A stretch of 64,000 nucleotides of DNA from Notamacropus eugenii. Taxonomy: Eukaryota > Chordata > Mammalia > Diprotodontia > Macropodidae. Within the stretch, counting starts at the first letter, position 1; each line of letters opens with the position of its first letter. The translations under genes were made by a program, and so were the position numbers. The notes under the pieces were generated by a model. It was not told where the DNA came from. It ran no database searches and saw only the letters and a program-made list of their open reading frames with translations. The stretch covers positions 56,721,256 to 56,785,255 of the forward strand of contig NC_092876.1 in assembly GCF_028372415.1 (NCBI RefSeq). The letters run 5' to 3'. Below, piece by piece: positions 52,880 to 63,319 of this stretch.

Positions 52880-53460
52880 GTAACACGATGAGCTTCCCTA
52901 GTCCCTAGAAGGAGCCAAGCTTCTTGCTTTACAACCAGACCACACATACAGCAAGGCCAAGTCCACGTTAGCACACATCCTTAAGAGAACAGAAGAAGCT
53001 TAGCCCATTTTGCAGCCAAAGAAATGACAAAAGAAAGCTGAAAGGACTTTTAGAGTCCAAATAAGGATCAGAAGTTGATTCCTAGAATCGAAGATGTTGT
53101 TCTCAGAGCAAAAGTGTCAGAGGCAGCAAGTCATAATAGGCAGACTGTTGGGCTTGGAAGCAGGCAGTCATGGAGTGGTGGCAGTGATGGCGTTGTTTGC
53201 TAAATGGGGATAATGGTACCTGTCCCAAAGAGCTATTCTTGGACCAAAGCAATAACTAGCATTCCTGTTACTTGGACTGAACAGGATAAACATTGTCTGA
53301 AAGTTCCCATGCAATACCCATGGGGAGATAAGAGTTTTTGGGGTGAGACTCAGGGACAGGACAAACTGAGTGGGTGAGGGAATAATGTGCTACATGGGAC
53401 AATCTAGAGTCAAAGTAACAGAGCTCAAATTCCTCCTCTCATGCTTATTACCCAGGGGAT
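52880..53460. other. No repeat or gene recognised
   Basis: No gene or clear repeat seen. Confidence 0.4.
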
Positions 53461-54334
53461 TTTGCCAGTCAGTCAATAAGCATTTATTAATTGTTTACTT
53501 TGTTCCAGGCATTGTGCTAAGTGTTGATGATACAAAAAAAGAGAATCAAAGAGTCTAATAATGGAGTCACTGTTCAAACGATCATGTGCAAACAAGTTTT
53601 ATTTAGGGTAAATTGGAAATAATCAATAGAGGGAAGGTACTAGAATTAAGAGGGGTTGAGAAAGGCTTCTCATAGAAAAATGGGTTTTAGCTAGGACACA
53701 AAGGAAGCTGGGGAAGGTAGGAGGTAGAGAGGGGGAGGAGAAGAATTCCAGGTCTGGGGGACAGCCAGTAAACACTCCCAGAGTCTGGAGATAGAGTGTC
53801 TTATTTGAGGAACTTCAACAAGGATAGTGTCATTGTATCGTAGAATATGTGGGGTGGAGGAAAAGTAAATTGTAAAAAAAATTGGAACATTAGGAGGGGG
53901 CCAAGTGAGGAAGCCCTTGCTAAACAGAAGGTTTTATATTTGTTCCATCAGGTGATAGAGAACTACTGGAGTTTATTGAATAGGGAAATAACATGATGAG
54001 ATCCTCACTTTAAGAAGATTAATCTGATAGGTGAGTGGAGGATTTACTGAAGTGTGGAGAGACTTGAGGCAGGGAGACCTCCCAGAAAGCTATCTCAATA
54101 GTCCAGGGATGGAGTGATGACCTTCAGCAGGGTGGTGGCAATGTCAGAGGAGAGAGGGGTTATATACAATAGATGTCACAAAGGTAAGATTGACAGGCCT
54201 TGGCCACAGAGATTGTCTTGGGAGTGGGGGATGGAGATGAGTAAGGATGAGATAGAGTGAAAAGTTGAGGGTGATACCTAAGTTGTGAGCCTGAGTGAAT
54301 GGTAGGATGGTTGTGCCCTCAATAGTAATAGGAG

Positions 54335-54523
54335 GGGCAACTTGGTGGCATAGTGGATAGAGCATTAGCCCTGGAGTTAGGAGGACCTGAGTTCATTCAA
54401 ATCTGGCTTTAGACACTTGATATTTATTAGCTATGTGATCCTGGGCAAGTCACGTAACGCCTATTGCCTCCCTCCCCCTGGCCACCCCCCCTAAAAAAAA
54501 AGAACCAACAACAACACAGTAAT
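54335..54523 (+). repeat. Short marsupial SINE inside L2
   Basis: GGGGCAACTTGGTGGCATAG, GGAGTTAGGAGGACCTGAG, CCTGGGCAAGTCACGTAACG, ending CTAAAAAAAAAGAACC. Confidence 0.85.
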
Positions 54524-54907
54524 GGGGATGTTTGGAAGGAGACAGGATTTGGGGCAAACATAATGAGTTTAGTTTCGTGCATGTCAAGTTTAAGATATCT
54601 ACTAGACATCCATTTTGAAATGTATAGGTAGTTGGGAATTTAAGATTAGAGGTCAGCAGAGAGATTAGTAATGGATAAGTAGATCTGAGAATCATCAATG
54701 GTAATTAAGTGCATGGAAGCTGATGAGATCACGAAGTGAAAAAGCATAGAGGGAGAAGAGAAGAGGGCCCAGGACAGAGCCCTGGGGGACCCAGTGTTTA
54801 GGAGGTGTGACCTGGCTGAAGCTCTAGCAGTGGAGAGCAAAGAGAAGAAACAGCCAGGTAGGAGGAGAACCAAGAGAGAGCAGTGTCATGGAAATGGAGA
54901 GAATATG

Positions 54908-55222
54908 TGTGTGTTAGTCCTTTGTTGCCAAAGAAGACCAAGCCATCAGAGAAATGAGGACATGACTTGCACTTGACTTTGTTTTGAGTGAGGGAGGGCT
55001 GTGCAGGTCACCAGCCTCACTTATCCTCCAGAGCCATCTGAATCCAGTAACCAGATATTCATCAGGATGACTGGAGATGACCCAGGATGAGGCAATTGGG
55101 GTTAAGTGACTTGCCCAAGGTCACACAGCCAGTGCGTGTCAAGTGTCTGAGGTGAGATTTGAACTCAGGTCCTCCTGACTCCTGCACTGGTGCTCTATGC
55201 ACTGCACCACCTAGCTGTCCCT
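54908..55222 (-). repeat. Mar1-type SINE with RTE tail and exact TSD, inside L2
   Basis: Full minus-strand copy from tail (GTTAGTCCTTTGTTGCCAAAG) through GAGTGAGGGAGGGCTGTGCAGG and GTGACTTGCCCAAGGTCACA to head CACCACCTAGCTGTCCC. Exact 11-bp TSD GAGAGAATATG at 54897-54907 and 55223-55233. Confidence 0.95.
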
Positions 55223-55384
55223 GAGAGAATATGATAACAAAGAGAAGAGGGTGATCAATCATGTCAGAGGCTGCAGAGAGCATCAAGAATAATGAAGACT
55301 GAGAAAAGACCATTGGATGTGTTGATTGAGACATCATTGGTAACTTTGGAGAGAGCAGTTTCAGTTGAATGATGAAATCTCTGG

Positions 55385-55708
55385 GCCTCAGTTTCCTCAT
55401 CTGTAAAAAAGAAGGGTTAGATTAGTTGGCTTCTGAGGTCCCTTCTAGCTTGAAATCTATCCTATGATTATAAGTTGGAACCAAAGTAGGGATGTCCATC
55501 AAAGGAAAAAACTTCCGAGTTTAATGAATTCTCCTCATTAACTATACGTACTACTCAGTTGTTTCTACCCATTGGAAGAGTTCAAGCACCCTAGAGCAAA
55601 GCCCCAGTGTTCTACCCTAGTTACAGCTCTGCTCATGAAGCTCAAATGAGATAATATATGTAAAGTATCTTGAAAACTTAAGGTACTATATAAGTGGTAG
55701 TTATTTTG
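55385..55708 (+). repeat. MIR tail and MIR 3' scrap
   Basis: GGCCTCAGTTTCCTCATCTG, GAGGTCCCTTCTAGCTTG (55385-55472). Then AAATGAGATAATATATGTAAAG (55640-55708). Confidence 0.7.
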
Positions 55709-55906
55709 ATGCTGCTAATTTTGCATAGTGTAGTAAAATATAGTGTGAAAAAAAGCCAATGAATTTTGGGTGGAGACCACCATCTTCCTGTTTTGGCGAA
55801 GTTGACCAGCAGTCATGGTTTCTGAAGATATGTCAGGCGTTAAGTACTAAGAAAGGTGATAACTGATGTTGGAGCCTAAAGATGAGCAAGAACCCATCCT
55901 TTAAAT

Positions 55907-56518
55907 CAGAGGTTCCTAAACTTATTTGGCTTATCACCCCACTTTCAAAAAAAAATTACTCAGCACTACACTTGAAATCTGCTTTCTTTATCCTTTTAAT
56001 GATTTTTTTTAAAAAATTGCATCATTTCAGAAAATATATAAAATGTATTTCAAACAACAATGCATCTTAAATTTAATAATTTATTGTAAATTTTTGGTTT
56101 TTTCGTGCATTGAGAAATTACAATATTGCATCATGTAGCAGTATTGTATTGTAAACAAGTCATTACACATGCGTATTCCTGCTGATGCACGCTGGACTTC
56201 CTGATAATGCATGACATACTTACCTGCCAACACTTGCTTGTTAAGACCTATCAGTGGACTTGACCACTGATTGGTTATAACTTGCATTTTATATGTTTAT
56301 TTGGAAAATAATGTAATCCTCTGTTACCCAACAGATGAAACATGTGCAAATGGTTTTTCCAAGTTTTCTTCTCTTCTTTCCTCATGCTTCCACTGACCCT
56401 CTATTTTTATTCCACTCCCCTCAATTGCACCTGAGGCTGCTATCGCCTCCTGGATCATTCCTGTGTGCAACACCATCTCCCCCGCAGGGGTGGCATCTAC
56501 CATTTTGGGAACTTACAG
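55907..56518. mobile_element. 612-bp hAT-type DNA transposon, non-autonomous
   Basis: Left end CAGAGGTTCCTAAACTT; the right end TTTTGGGAACTTACAG is its inverted counterpart. Flanked by TTTAAAT (55900-55906 and 56519-56525), which fits an 8-bp hAT TSD with one end base changed. Interior is AT-rich and non-coding. Confidence 0.8.
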
Positions 56519-56549
56519 TTTAAATACTTGTTGGGACCCACTATGGTGG

Positions 56550-59548
56550 AAAAATGGCAGAGACTCACCCAAATTCCCCTCTAAAGAACATATAAAAAAT
56601 GCTTCAAAATGAATTTTGGAGTGGCAGAACCCGTGAAAGTATGGGGGTGAAACAGTTTTTCCAGCCAAAGACAGCTTAGAAGATCAGCAGGAAAGGTCTG
56701 TCTTAGGGGAATGAGAGTGGGATGTGATCCAGTGTAGGCTGTTCTCTGGCAAGCCAGTAGCATAGGATAATTGAATTGGCAATGGCAGCTTCTGGAGCTC
56801 TCAGCCCACAGATGGTAAAGAAGTTGAAAACTGGTCAGAAGGAGATTCCAGGGGACCCTTGGCTGGCAGTGTTGAATTGCACATATGGAGTTCTGAGTTG
56901 CAGTTGCATGATGAAGTAGAGCATTAGTAGGGGCAGGGACCCTGGTCATAGTTCCAGGGAGGAAAAGAGTATTTGTGGGTACTCACAGACCAAAGCTTAG
57001 GCCAGGAGAGCAGTGACTTCACCTCTCCTGAGATCATACAACCTTGGAAGAACTGAAAACTTATAGACCTTTAGGACTAGCTCTGAAAACAGCAGCACTA
57101 AACAACTGAATCTTGGGATAGTGTCCCTGCAACCCCAGGAACAGAACCTAACTTTAACATAAAGCTAAACGTCAAGAAATAGGCTGGAAAAAACGAGCAA
57201 ACAACAACAAAAAAGAACCTGGTCATAGAACATTATTACTACGGTGACAGGGAAGCTTAAAACACAGACTCAGAAGAAGACAACAAAATAGCTATATGCA
57301 AAGCCTCAAAGAAAAATGTGAATTGGTCTCAGACCCAAAAGTAATTCCTGGAAGACCTCAAAAAGAGTTTTAAAAACCAAAGAAACAAGGTAGAGGAAAA
57401 ATTGGGAAAAGAAATGAGAGTGATGCAAGAAAATCATGAAAAAAGAGTCAACAGGTGGAGAAAAAAGACATAAAAACACGGAAAAAAATAACACTTTAAG
57501 AAACAGAATAGGCCAAATGGTAAAAAAAAAAAAAAAAAAAGGCAAAAAAATCTACTGAAAAGAAGAATTCCATAAAAATGGAATTGTTCAAATGGAAAAA
57601 ATATATGAAAGTTCACTGAAGCAAACTCCTCAAAAAGCAGAATTGGCCAAGTGAAAAAGGAAAATAAAAAAGTTCACTGAAGAAAATAATTCCTTAAAAA
57701 TTCAAATTGGGCCAGCGGAAACTAATGAGTCCATGAGAAATCAAGAATCAAAAGAATGAGAAAAATAGAAGAAAATGTGAAGTATCTCATTGGAAAAACA
57801 ACTGATCTGGAAAATAGATTGAAAAGAGATGATTTAAGAATTATTGGACTACCCATAAACCATGAGTATGATCAAAAAAAGAGCCTAGACATCATCTGAC
57901 AAGAAATCATCAAGGAAAACTGCCTTGATATCCTAGAACTAGAGGGTAAAAGAAAAATGCAAAGAACACCAATCACCTCCTGAAAGAAATCCCAAAATAA
58001 AAACTCCCAAGAATATTATAACCAAATTTCAGAGCTCCCAGGTCAAAGAGAAAATATTGCAAAGCAGCCAGAAAGATGCAATTCAAATATAGTGGAGCCA
58101 TAGTCAGGATCACACAAGATTCTACATTAAATGATCAGAGGATTTAGGGTATGATATTTTGAAGGGCAAAGGAGCTAGGATTACAACAAAGAATCACCTC
58201 CCCAGCAGAATTGAGTATAATCCTTCAGGAGAAAAAAAATAGATATTTAATGAAATATAGGACTTTCAAGCATTCCTGATGAAAAGACCAGAGCTGAATA
58301 GAAAATTTGACTTTCAAATACAAAGTTTCAGAAAAGCATAAAAAGGCAAACAGGAAAAATAAATCATAAGGGATTCAATAAGATTAAACTGTTTACATTC
58401 CTACATGGGCAGATGATACTTGTAACTCCTAAGAACTTTCATATAAGTAGGGCAGTTAGAAAGAATATATATAGACTGGTATACATAGACAGAGGGCATG
58501 GGTGTGAGTTGAATATGATGGGATGATATCTAAATAAAATTAGGGAGTGAGAAAGAGAGATACAGTGGGAGAAGGGGGAAGGGAGAAATAGAATGAGGTA
58601 AATTATCTCACATAAAAGAGGGACAAAAGAGTTTTTACAGTGGAGGGGAAGATGGATGAGGGGCAGATAATGCTTGAACTTTGCTCTCATCAGAATTGGC
58701 ACAAAGAAGGAATAATATATTACTCGGTTGGGTATAGAAATCTAGCTTTCCCTACAGGGAAGAATGGGAAAGGAAGGAGGGGCAGGGCTGATAGAAAAGA
58801 GGGTGGATTGGGGCAGGTGGTAGTCAGGAACAAAACATTTTTGAGGAGGAAAAGAGTGAAAGGAGCTAGAGAAAAGGATAAGCAGGGGAAAAGCAGGATG
58901 GAGGGAAATACATAGTAACCATAACTGTGAGAAAATTTTTGTAGAAATTTCTCTGATAAAAGCCTCATTTCTCAAATACATAGAGAACTGAGTCAAATTT
59001 ATTAGAATATAAGTCATTCTCCAGTTGATAAATGGTTAAACGATATGAACAGGCAGTTTTCAGACGAAGAAATCAAAGCTATCTACGGTCATATGAAAAA
59101 ATGTTCTAAACCACTATTGATTAGAGAAATGCAAATCAAAACAACTCTGAGGTACCAACTCACATCTATCAAATTGGCTACTATGACAGAAAAAGAAAAG
59201 GACAAAAGTTGGAGGAGGTGTTGGAAAATTGGACCACTAAAGCACTTTTGGTAGAGTTGGGAATCGATCCAACCATTCTAGAGAACAGTTTGGAACTATG
59301 CCTAAAGGGCTATAAAGGTGTGAATACCCTTTGACCCACTAATACCACTACTAGGTCTGTATCCCAAAGAGATTTAAGGAAAAAAAAGCAAAGGACCCAT
59401 ATGTACAAAACTTTATACATGTATAACCTATATCAAATTGCTTCTCTTTTCAAAGAAGAGGGACAGAAGGGAGGGAAAGAGAAAATTTGGAACTTAAAAA
59501 AAATGTTAAAAATGGTTTTTTATATGTAATAGGAAGGAAATAAAACAT
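56550..59548 (+). repeat. Near full-length half-L1 (HAL1-like), non-autonomous
   Basis: Order seen: 5'UTR-like start (GGCAGAGACTCACCC..., 56550-57240); ORF1 region with A-rich coiled-coil repeats (57300-57800); an RNA-binding part with DDLRIIGLPI (57825-57855); ORF1 C-terminal domain words VRITQD and AELSIILQEKK (58090-58240); a purine-rich linker (58400-58900); and directly afterwards only the last part of ORF2 (frame FSDEEIKAIYGHMKKCSKPLLIREMQIKTTLRY, 59045-59254, shown split here as key strings FSDEEIKAIYGH and REMQIKTTLRY) with 3'UTR. Most of ORF2 (endonuclease and RT) is absent, as in HAL1 elements. Many stops. An A18 run lies at 57523-57540. Confidence 0.8.
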
Positions 59549-59559
59549 TAAATAAATTG

Positions 59560-59915
59560 CTAGGTCAGTAATTCTGGGAAGTAATTCTGTGTCTCCATTT
59601 CTTCTTTAGTCAAATGGGGATAATAATACCCAGAGGAGTGGTGAAGATCAAATGAGGTAATTAAGGTAGATGCAGAGCTTTTACATAGTGAGCTATTACA
59701 TGTGTGAGCTGTTTTTATTGGGCAGGGATTCTGGGAAATAAGAGAAAGGTAAAGATGGGAAAGTCCCTTTGAGGTCCATCTCTTTCATTTTACAGGGGTA
59801 ATATCAACTGCCCAATGTCATAAAGAATGGTAAAATTCCAGAATTTCAGAACTGGAAGGGAGGGAATTTTAGGAACGGCATAGTCCAACCCCCAACTGAA
59901 CAGGAATCCTCCCTA
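59560..59915. repeat. MIR forward, then MIR reverse
   Basis: AGTCAAATGGGGATAATAATACC (59560-59710). CATTTTACAGGGGTAATATC and AGAACTGGAAGGGAGGGAAT...CATAGTCCAACCCCC (59770-59915). Confidence 0.7.
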
Positions 59916-59919
59916 AAAC

Positions 59920-60770
59920 ATATTCAAGTCGTGTTTTTGCTTGATGGGTCAACTTTTACTGAAGGAGAACCTACTTCACTGAGGTATGGCCCATTATGTT
60001 TCCTTCTGGGAGTTTGGGTGTTTGGGGAACATCTCTGGTGTGAGGGTTGCTCATTTGGCATCCACCTTCACTTAACTCTTACCTATGATGCCAAGAATAT
60101 AGCATATGTAGTGGTCACATCCTGGTAAAACTATCTCAGCAGATGGGCTAAATCAGATTGAAGTTAACTTATGGGTCATAAACCTATTGGTGAATTAGGG
60201 GAATGTCTACCGCAAGCATGTGAAGACTTCTTAGGGAATGGGCGGATGAGAACAATTTGTTCCAACAGCCATGAAGGTGTTGTGCAGTGCTCAGAGCTGT
60301 CATCCACTACATCCCGATCCATCACTAGTTGTCCTGAGTTTTGTCCTACCACTATACTTTGATGACTCTGGAAATTATCTCACATAAAAGAGGGACAAAA
60401 ACACTTTTACAGGAGAGGAGAAGATGGGAGAGTGGTGGGTAATGCTTGAACCTTATTCTCATTAGTATTGGCTGAAAGAAGGGATAACATACGTACTCAT
60501 GTATGTTATGTTATGCGTATGTAGCATACATACTCATGGGTATAGAAATCTAGCCTGCCCTACAGCAAAGGATGAGAAAGGTATAAGGGAAGTGGAGCAG
60601 GGCTGATAGAAAAGGGAGTAGATTGAGGGATCAGAAGCCTCTCTTTTTATGAAGAGTGAGGCTGATGACTGTGCATCTCTGCCTCCCTTAAATATAATTC
60701 ATGTGCGAATCAAGGCATCACCTTTGATGTCATTCCTCCTCTTCAAAATGAAGGACATTTCCTCCCATTA
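59920..60770 (+). repeat. RTE-type LINE 3' end, split by half-L1 piece
   Basis: The clear part starts near 60170 (GAATGGGCGGATGAGAACAATTTG, CATCCACTACATCCCGATCC, CTATACTTTGATGACTCTGG) and is cut at about 60367. It resumes at about 60646 (GAGTGAGGCTGATGACTGTG, CTCCCTTAAATATAATTCATG, ATGTCATTCCTCCTCTTCAAAATGAAGGAC). The stretch 59920-60170 is uncertain. Confidence 0.6.
60368..60645 (+). repeat. Second copy of the half-L1 linker
   Basis: AAATTATCTCACATAAAAGAGGGACAAAA, TTAGTATTGGCTGAAAGAAGGG, GGGTATAGAAATCTAGCC and GCAGGGCTGATAGAAAAGGG all recur from 58600-58800. Shows the linker is a regular part of the family. Confidence 0.8.
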
Positions 60771-60804
60771 GGCCTAAATTTGCATCTTCAAAACTTTCTC
60801 CAAG

Positions 60805-61326
60805 CATCATGGAATTGTAGTTATCAAGTTGAAAGGGATCTCAGAAAACATCTAATCCAAACAGTTCCTTTTATAGGTGAAGAAATGAAAGTCTAGGCCT
60901 CCATTTAACAAGGAAGTTAACAGGCAGTTAACAAGCCTTTTGGTGCAACCCTATCCATTACGCTGTGTCCTTGTTTTCTTTTAATTGATTTATAGGCTTA
61001 AGCTAAACATGAAGTCAGTCAGGATCACAGGCTCATCTTCTTATCTCAGTTTGCTTTTCTCAGGGGAAAAATACTCCATTGTATATATATACTGACGCTG
61101 AGCCCCCTCTCCCCCAGCCTCATTACCCTCCAAATGAGAGGCAGCATGGTATAGGGGAGAGGACACCGGACTTGCAGTCAGGAAGCTCAAAGTTCATATC
61201 CCACCTCAGACCTTTACTAGCTGTGTGACTGAGCAAGTCATGGCTTCATTGGGCCTCAGTTTTCTCATCTGTGAATGAGAGAGTTGGACTCAGCCTCTAA
61301 CATCCTTTCCAGCTATAAATCTGTGA
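60805..61326. repeat. MIR-related SINE (reverse) and MIR (forward)
   Basis: GAAAGGGATCTCAGAAAACATC, AGGTGAAGAAATGAAAG (60805-60900). Forward MIR with tail at 61138-61326: GAGGCAGCATGGTATAGGGG, CTTGCAGTCAGGAAGC, CTAGCTGTGTGACTGAGC, TTTCTCATCTGTGAATGAG. The part between is unrecognised. Confidence 0.75.
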
Positions 61327-61501
61327 AAGCTCACGCCAAGGGGTGCCAGTTGAGGTAGCATGGGGCTTCTCTTCGTTGTTAAACCACTTCAAACTCTGGC
61401 AAGATCGGCGAGACTCCATCTCCTACCAAGAACAGCCCTTTGGGGGATCTGTGTAGTGACTGAGGGCAGCAAGAAGGGCTACCTTGACTTTCTGGCCTCC
61501 T

Positions 61502-61520
61502 TTGGCCAGCAGAGGGCCCC
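61502..61520 (+). promoter_or_regulatory. CTCF-like binding motif
   Basis: TTGGCCAGCAGAGGGCCCC closely fits the vertebrate CTCF core (CCASYAGRKGGCRS). It lies in an otherwise repeat-free stretch of about 300 bases (61330-61625). Occupancy cannot be judged from sequence. Confidence 0.45.
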
Positions 61521-61694
61521 CGAGGACCAGCTGGGCTTGCATGGTGGTTAGTAGGTTTCATCTGTTCAAGATCTCGACTGAAAGAGCATCCTCCCAGCTT
61601 CAGGACTTTAACTACAAAACAGGTCATATTTCTTTCAGGTTTGCAAAGGATTTTCTTCATATCATTTCCTATCTCTGAGGAAGATAATGTAAAT

Positions 61695-61890
61695 ACTTTG
61701 TTGCTGCGTCCAACTTTTTGGGACCCTGTTTGGGGTTTTCGTGGCAAAGATGTTGGAGTGGTTGGCTGTTTCCTTCTCCATCTCGTTTTACAGATGAGGG
61801 AAACAGCAGGGTGAAATGACTTGCCCAGAGTCACATAGTTCGTGTCGGAGGCCAGATTTGAGCTCGGTCAACCCAGTGTGCCACCCATCC
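61695..61890 (-). repeat. CORE-SINE with RTE-type tail
   Basis: TTGTTGCTGCGTCCAACTTTTTGGG, GTTGGCTGTTTCCTTCTCCATC, GAAATGACTTGCCCAGAGTC. A short reverse MIR scrap (61625-61672) precedes it. Confidence 0.85.
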
Positions 61891-62186
61891 CCGTTTAATA
61901 GGTGAAGACACAGAGCCTTTGAGAGCAGAAGCAAATTGCCCAGAGTTACACAGTTAAGAAGCATCCAGTCCAGGATGTGAATTGCACCAAGCTGTCTCTC
62001 TACGTGGAATTTGCCTTATTCTGATTCTCTTTGTTGCTGTACCTCTCTCTTTCCAATTATCTTTCGTTTCTTCTATATATCCTATACATATCCAATTTAT
62101 ATTTCTCTCTCTTAGTTTCCTCATCTATAGTATGAGGGGAATAGATTCAATGGCCTCTCCTAACCCTAACTCTATGATCCTATGAC
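61890..62186. repeat. MIR reverse, gap, MIR tail forward
   Basis: GTTTAATAGGTGAAGACACAGAGC, CCAGAGTTACACAGTTAAG (61890-62000). TTAGTTTCCTCATCTATAGTATG and CTAACTCTATGATCCTATGAC (62110-62186). Confidence 0.65.
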
Positions 62187-62300
62187 TCTTTCACTATGGG
62201 TTCAGAGAAACCTGAAGAGACTTGTATGAACTGATGCAGTGAAGGAAGCAGAACCAGGAGATCATATACAAATAACTTTGAAAGCCTTAAGAATTCTGCT
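62187..62300 (+). repeat. L1 3' fragment
   Basis: GGTTCAGAGAAACCTGAAGAGACTTGTATGAACTGATGCAG, then GAAGCAGAACCAGGAGATCA: the usual L1 3'UTR text. Confidence 0.75.
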
Positions 62301-62374
62301 TAATGCTTTAATGTCCTTCATTAAAGCTTAATTCAGCTTAAGGACAAAATATTATGAGCAACGAAAAACCTATT

Positions 62375-62830
62375 TAAATATGGCAGTGCTACAATTAGAA
62401 TCGCACAAGACCTAGCAGTGGCAATACTAAAAGATCACAAGTCTTGGAACACCATATATAGAAGAGCAAAAGAACTGGGGTTGAGACTGAAAATCTCATA
62501 CCCAGCAAAGTTAAGCAGAATCCTGAATGAAAAAAAAAGATATTTAATGAGTTGTCAGACTTTCAGGATTTTGTTAAAAACAAATAAACCTGAATTTAAT
62601 AGAAGATTTGACATATAAGATCCAAGAGAAATGTAAGGTACATATCAAAGACTAATTATAAGAGACTCTATAATGACAGATTGTTTATCTCTCGTATGAG
62701 GAAATGTAAAATGTATGTCTAAGATTGTTATTAGTAATTGAGTTGTTTGTAAAAAAGATTGGAGGTAGACCGGAGTATGATATGATTCTAAAAAGTAAAA
62801 CCCTTTAGGAACAGGTAAAAAAAAATAATT
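62375..62830 (+). repeat. L1/half-L1 ORF1 C-terminal domain fragment
   Basis: The frame at 62395-62618 reads IRIAQDLAVAILKDHKSW..., RRAKELG, then ISYPAKLSRILNE and NRRFDI. ISYPAKLS is the conserved ORF1p C-terminal-domain string, so this 66-codon frame is LINE remnant, not a gene. The trailing part fits the half-L1 linker. Confidence 0.85.
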
Positions 62831-62847
62831 ATTATTATTTTTGTGTG

Positions 62848-63319
62848 TATTATGATAAATTTATTTGGAAGATGAGTATGATGAGGAGAAAAGGTGATAA
62901 TGTGTGGTGAGCTATGCATCAGCCTGTAAGAACTCATGCTAAAACCTGGCAGAGTTTATGGTGGATTATTTTGACCATTTGCTTCCTTGGCTACATGCTC
63001 TCTCCTTTCTCACATCAGAATTTGTTTCAGAAGTAAGTATACTGGTTACTAAGAGACATAGACATTTACTGAAATGCTCCATATATTAGCACATCCGAGG
63101 TGATGACACTGAATGGAGAACTCTCCACAATGGGCCAATGCTCTATTACAGTGTCACCCCATCTTACAGGGGCTGGACTGGCCCTGCAGAAGCAGAGTAG
63201 AGATCCGGAGGAACAAGCAAAAGTCCTCACACTGAGCACTCTGGGTGAGGATGGAAGCAACCCAACCAGAATCCACCAGCCCTCTGCCCTCCCCAGCAGG
63301 GCATCTGTTTGCTCACCAT
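62848..63319 (-). pseudogene. Probable 3'UTR of the CSTF2 retrocopy
   Basis: Directly downstream (minus strand) of the CSTF2 stop. On the minus strand AATAAA (62865-62860) is followed about 18 bases later by an A-rich stretch (62842-62824), which would suit a decayed poly(A) tail. No repeat is recognised inside. Assignment rests on position only. Confidence 0.45.

Larger units (their letters stand above)
53465..55385 (-). repeat. Long L2 LINE copy (ORF2 RT domain to 3' end)
   Basis: 3' terminus at 53465 (AATAAGCATTTATTAATTG, GGCATTGTGCTAAGTG). The minus-strand frames carry the [22 protein letters not shown]...IDDSQIYLS (54646-54873, the L2 pattern VLGPLLFS...YADDTQIYLS with YADD degraded), FPTTYTFQNGCLVDI, and ITIEGTTILPFTQAHNLGITL (54144-54365, pattern NGTTILP...NLGV). 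Interrupted by SINEs at 54335 and 54908. Confidence 0.9.

Noticed and set aside
61379-61834. 151-codon minus-strand frame
   Set aside because: Begins inside a CORE-SINE and runs through unrelated sequence; no known domain.
62418-62618. 66-codon frame as a small gene
   Set aside because: Contains the L1 ORF1p C-terminal string ISYPAKLS; it is a LINE remnant.
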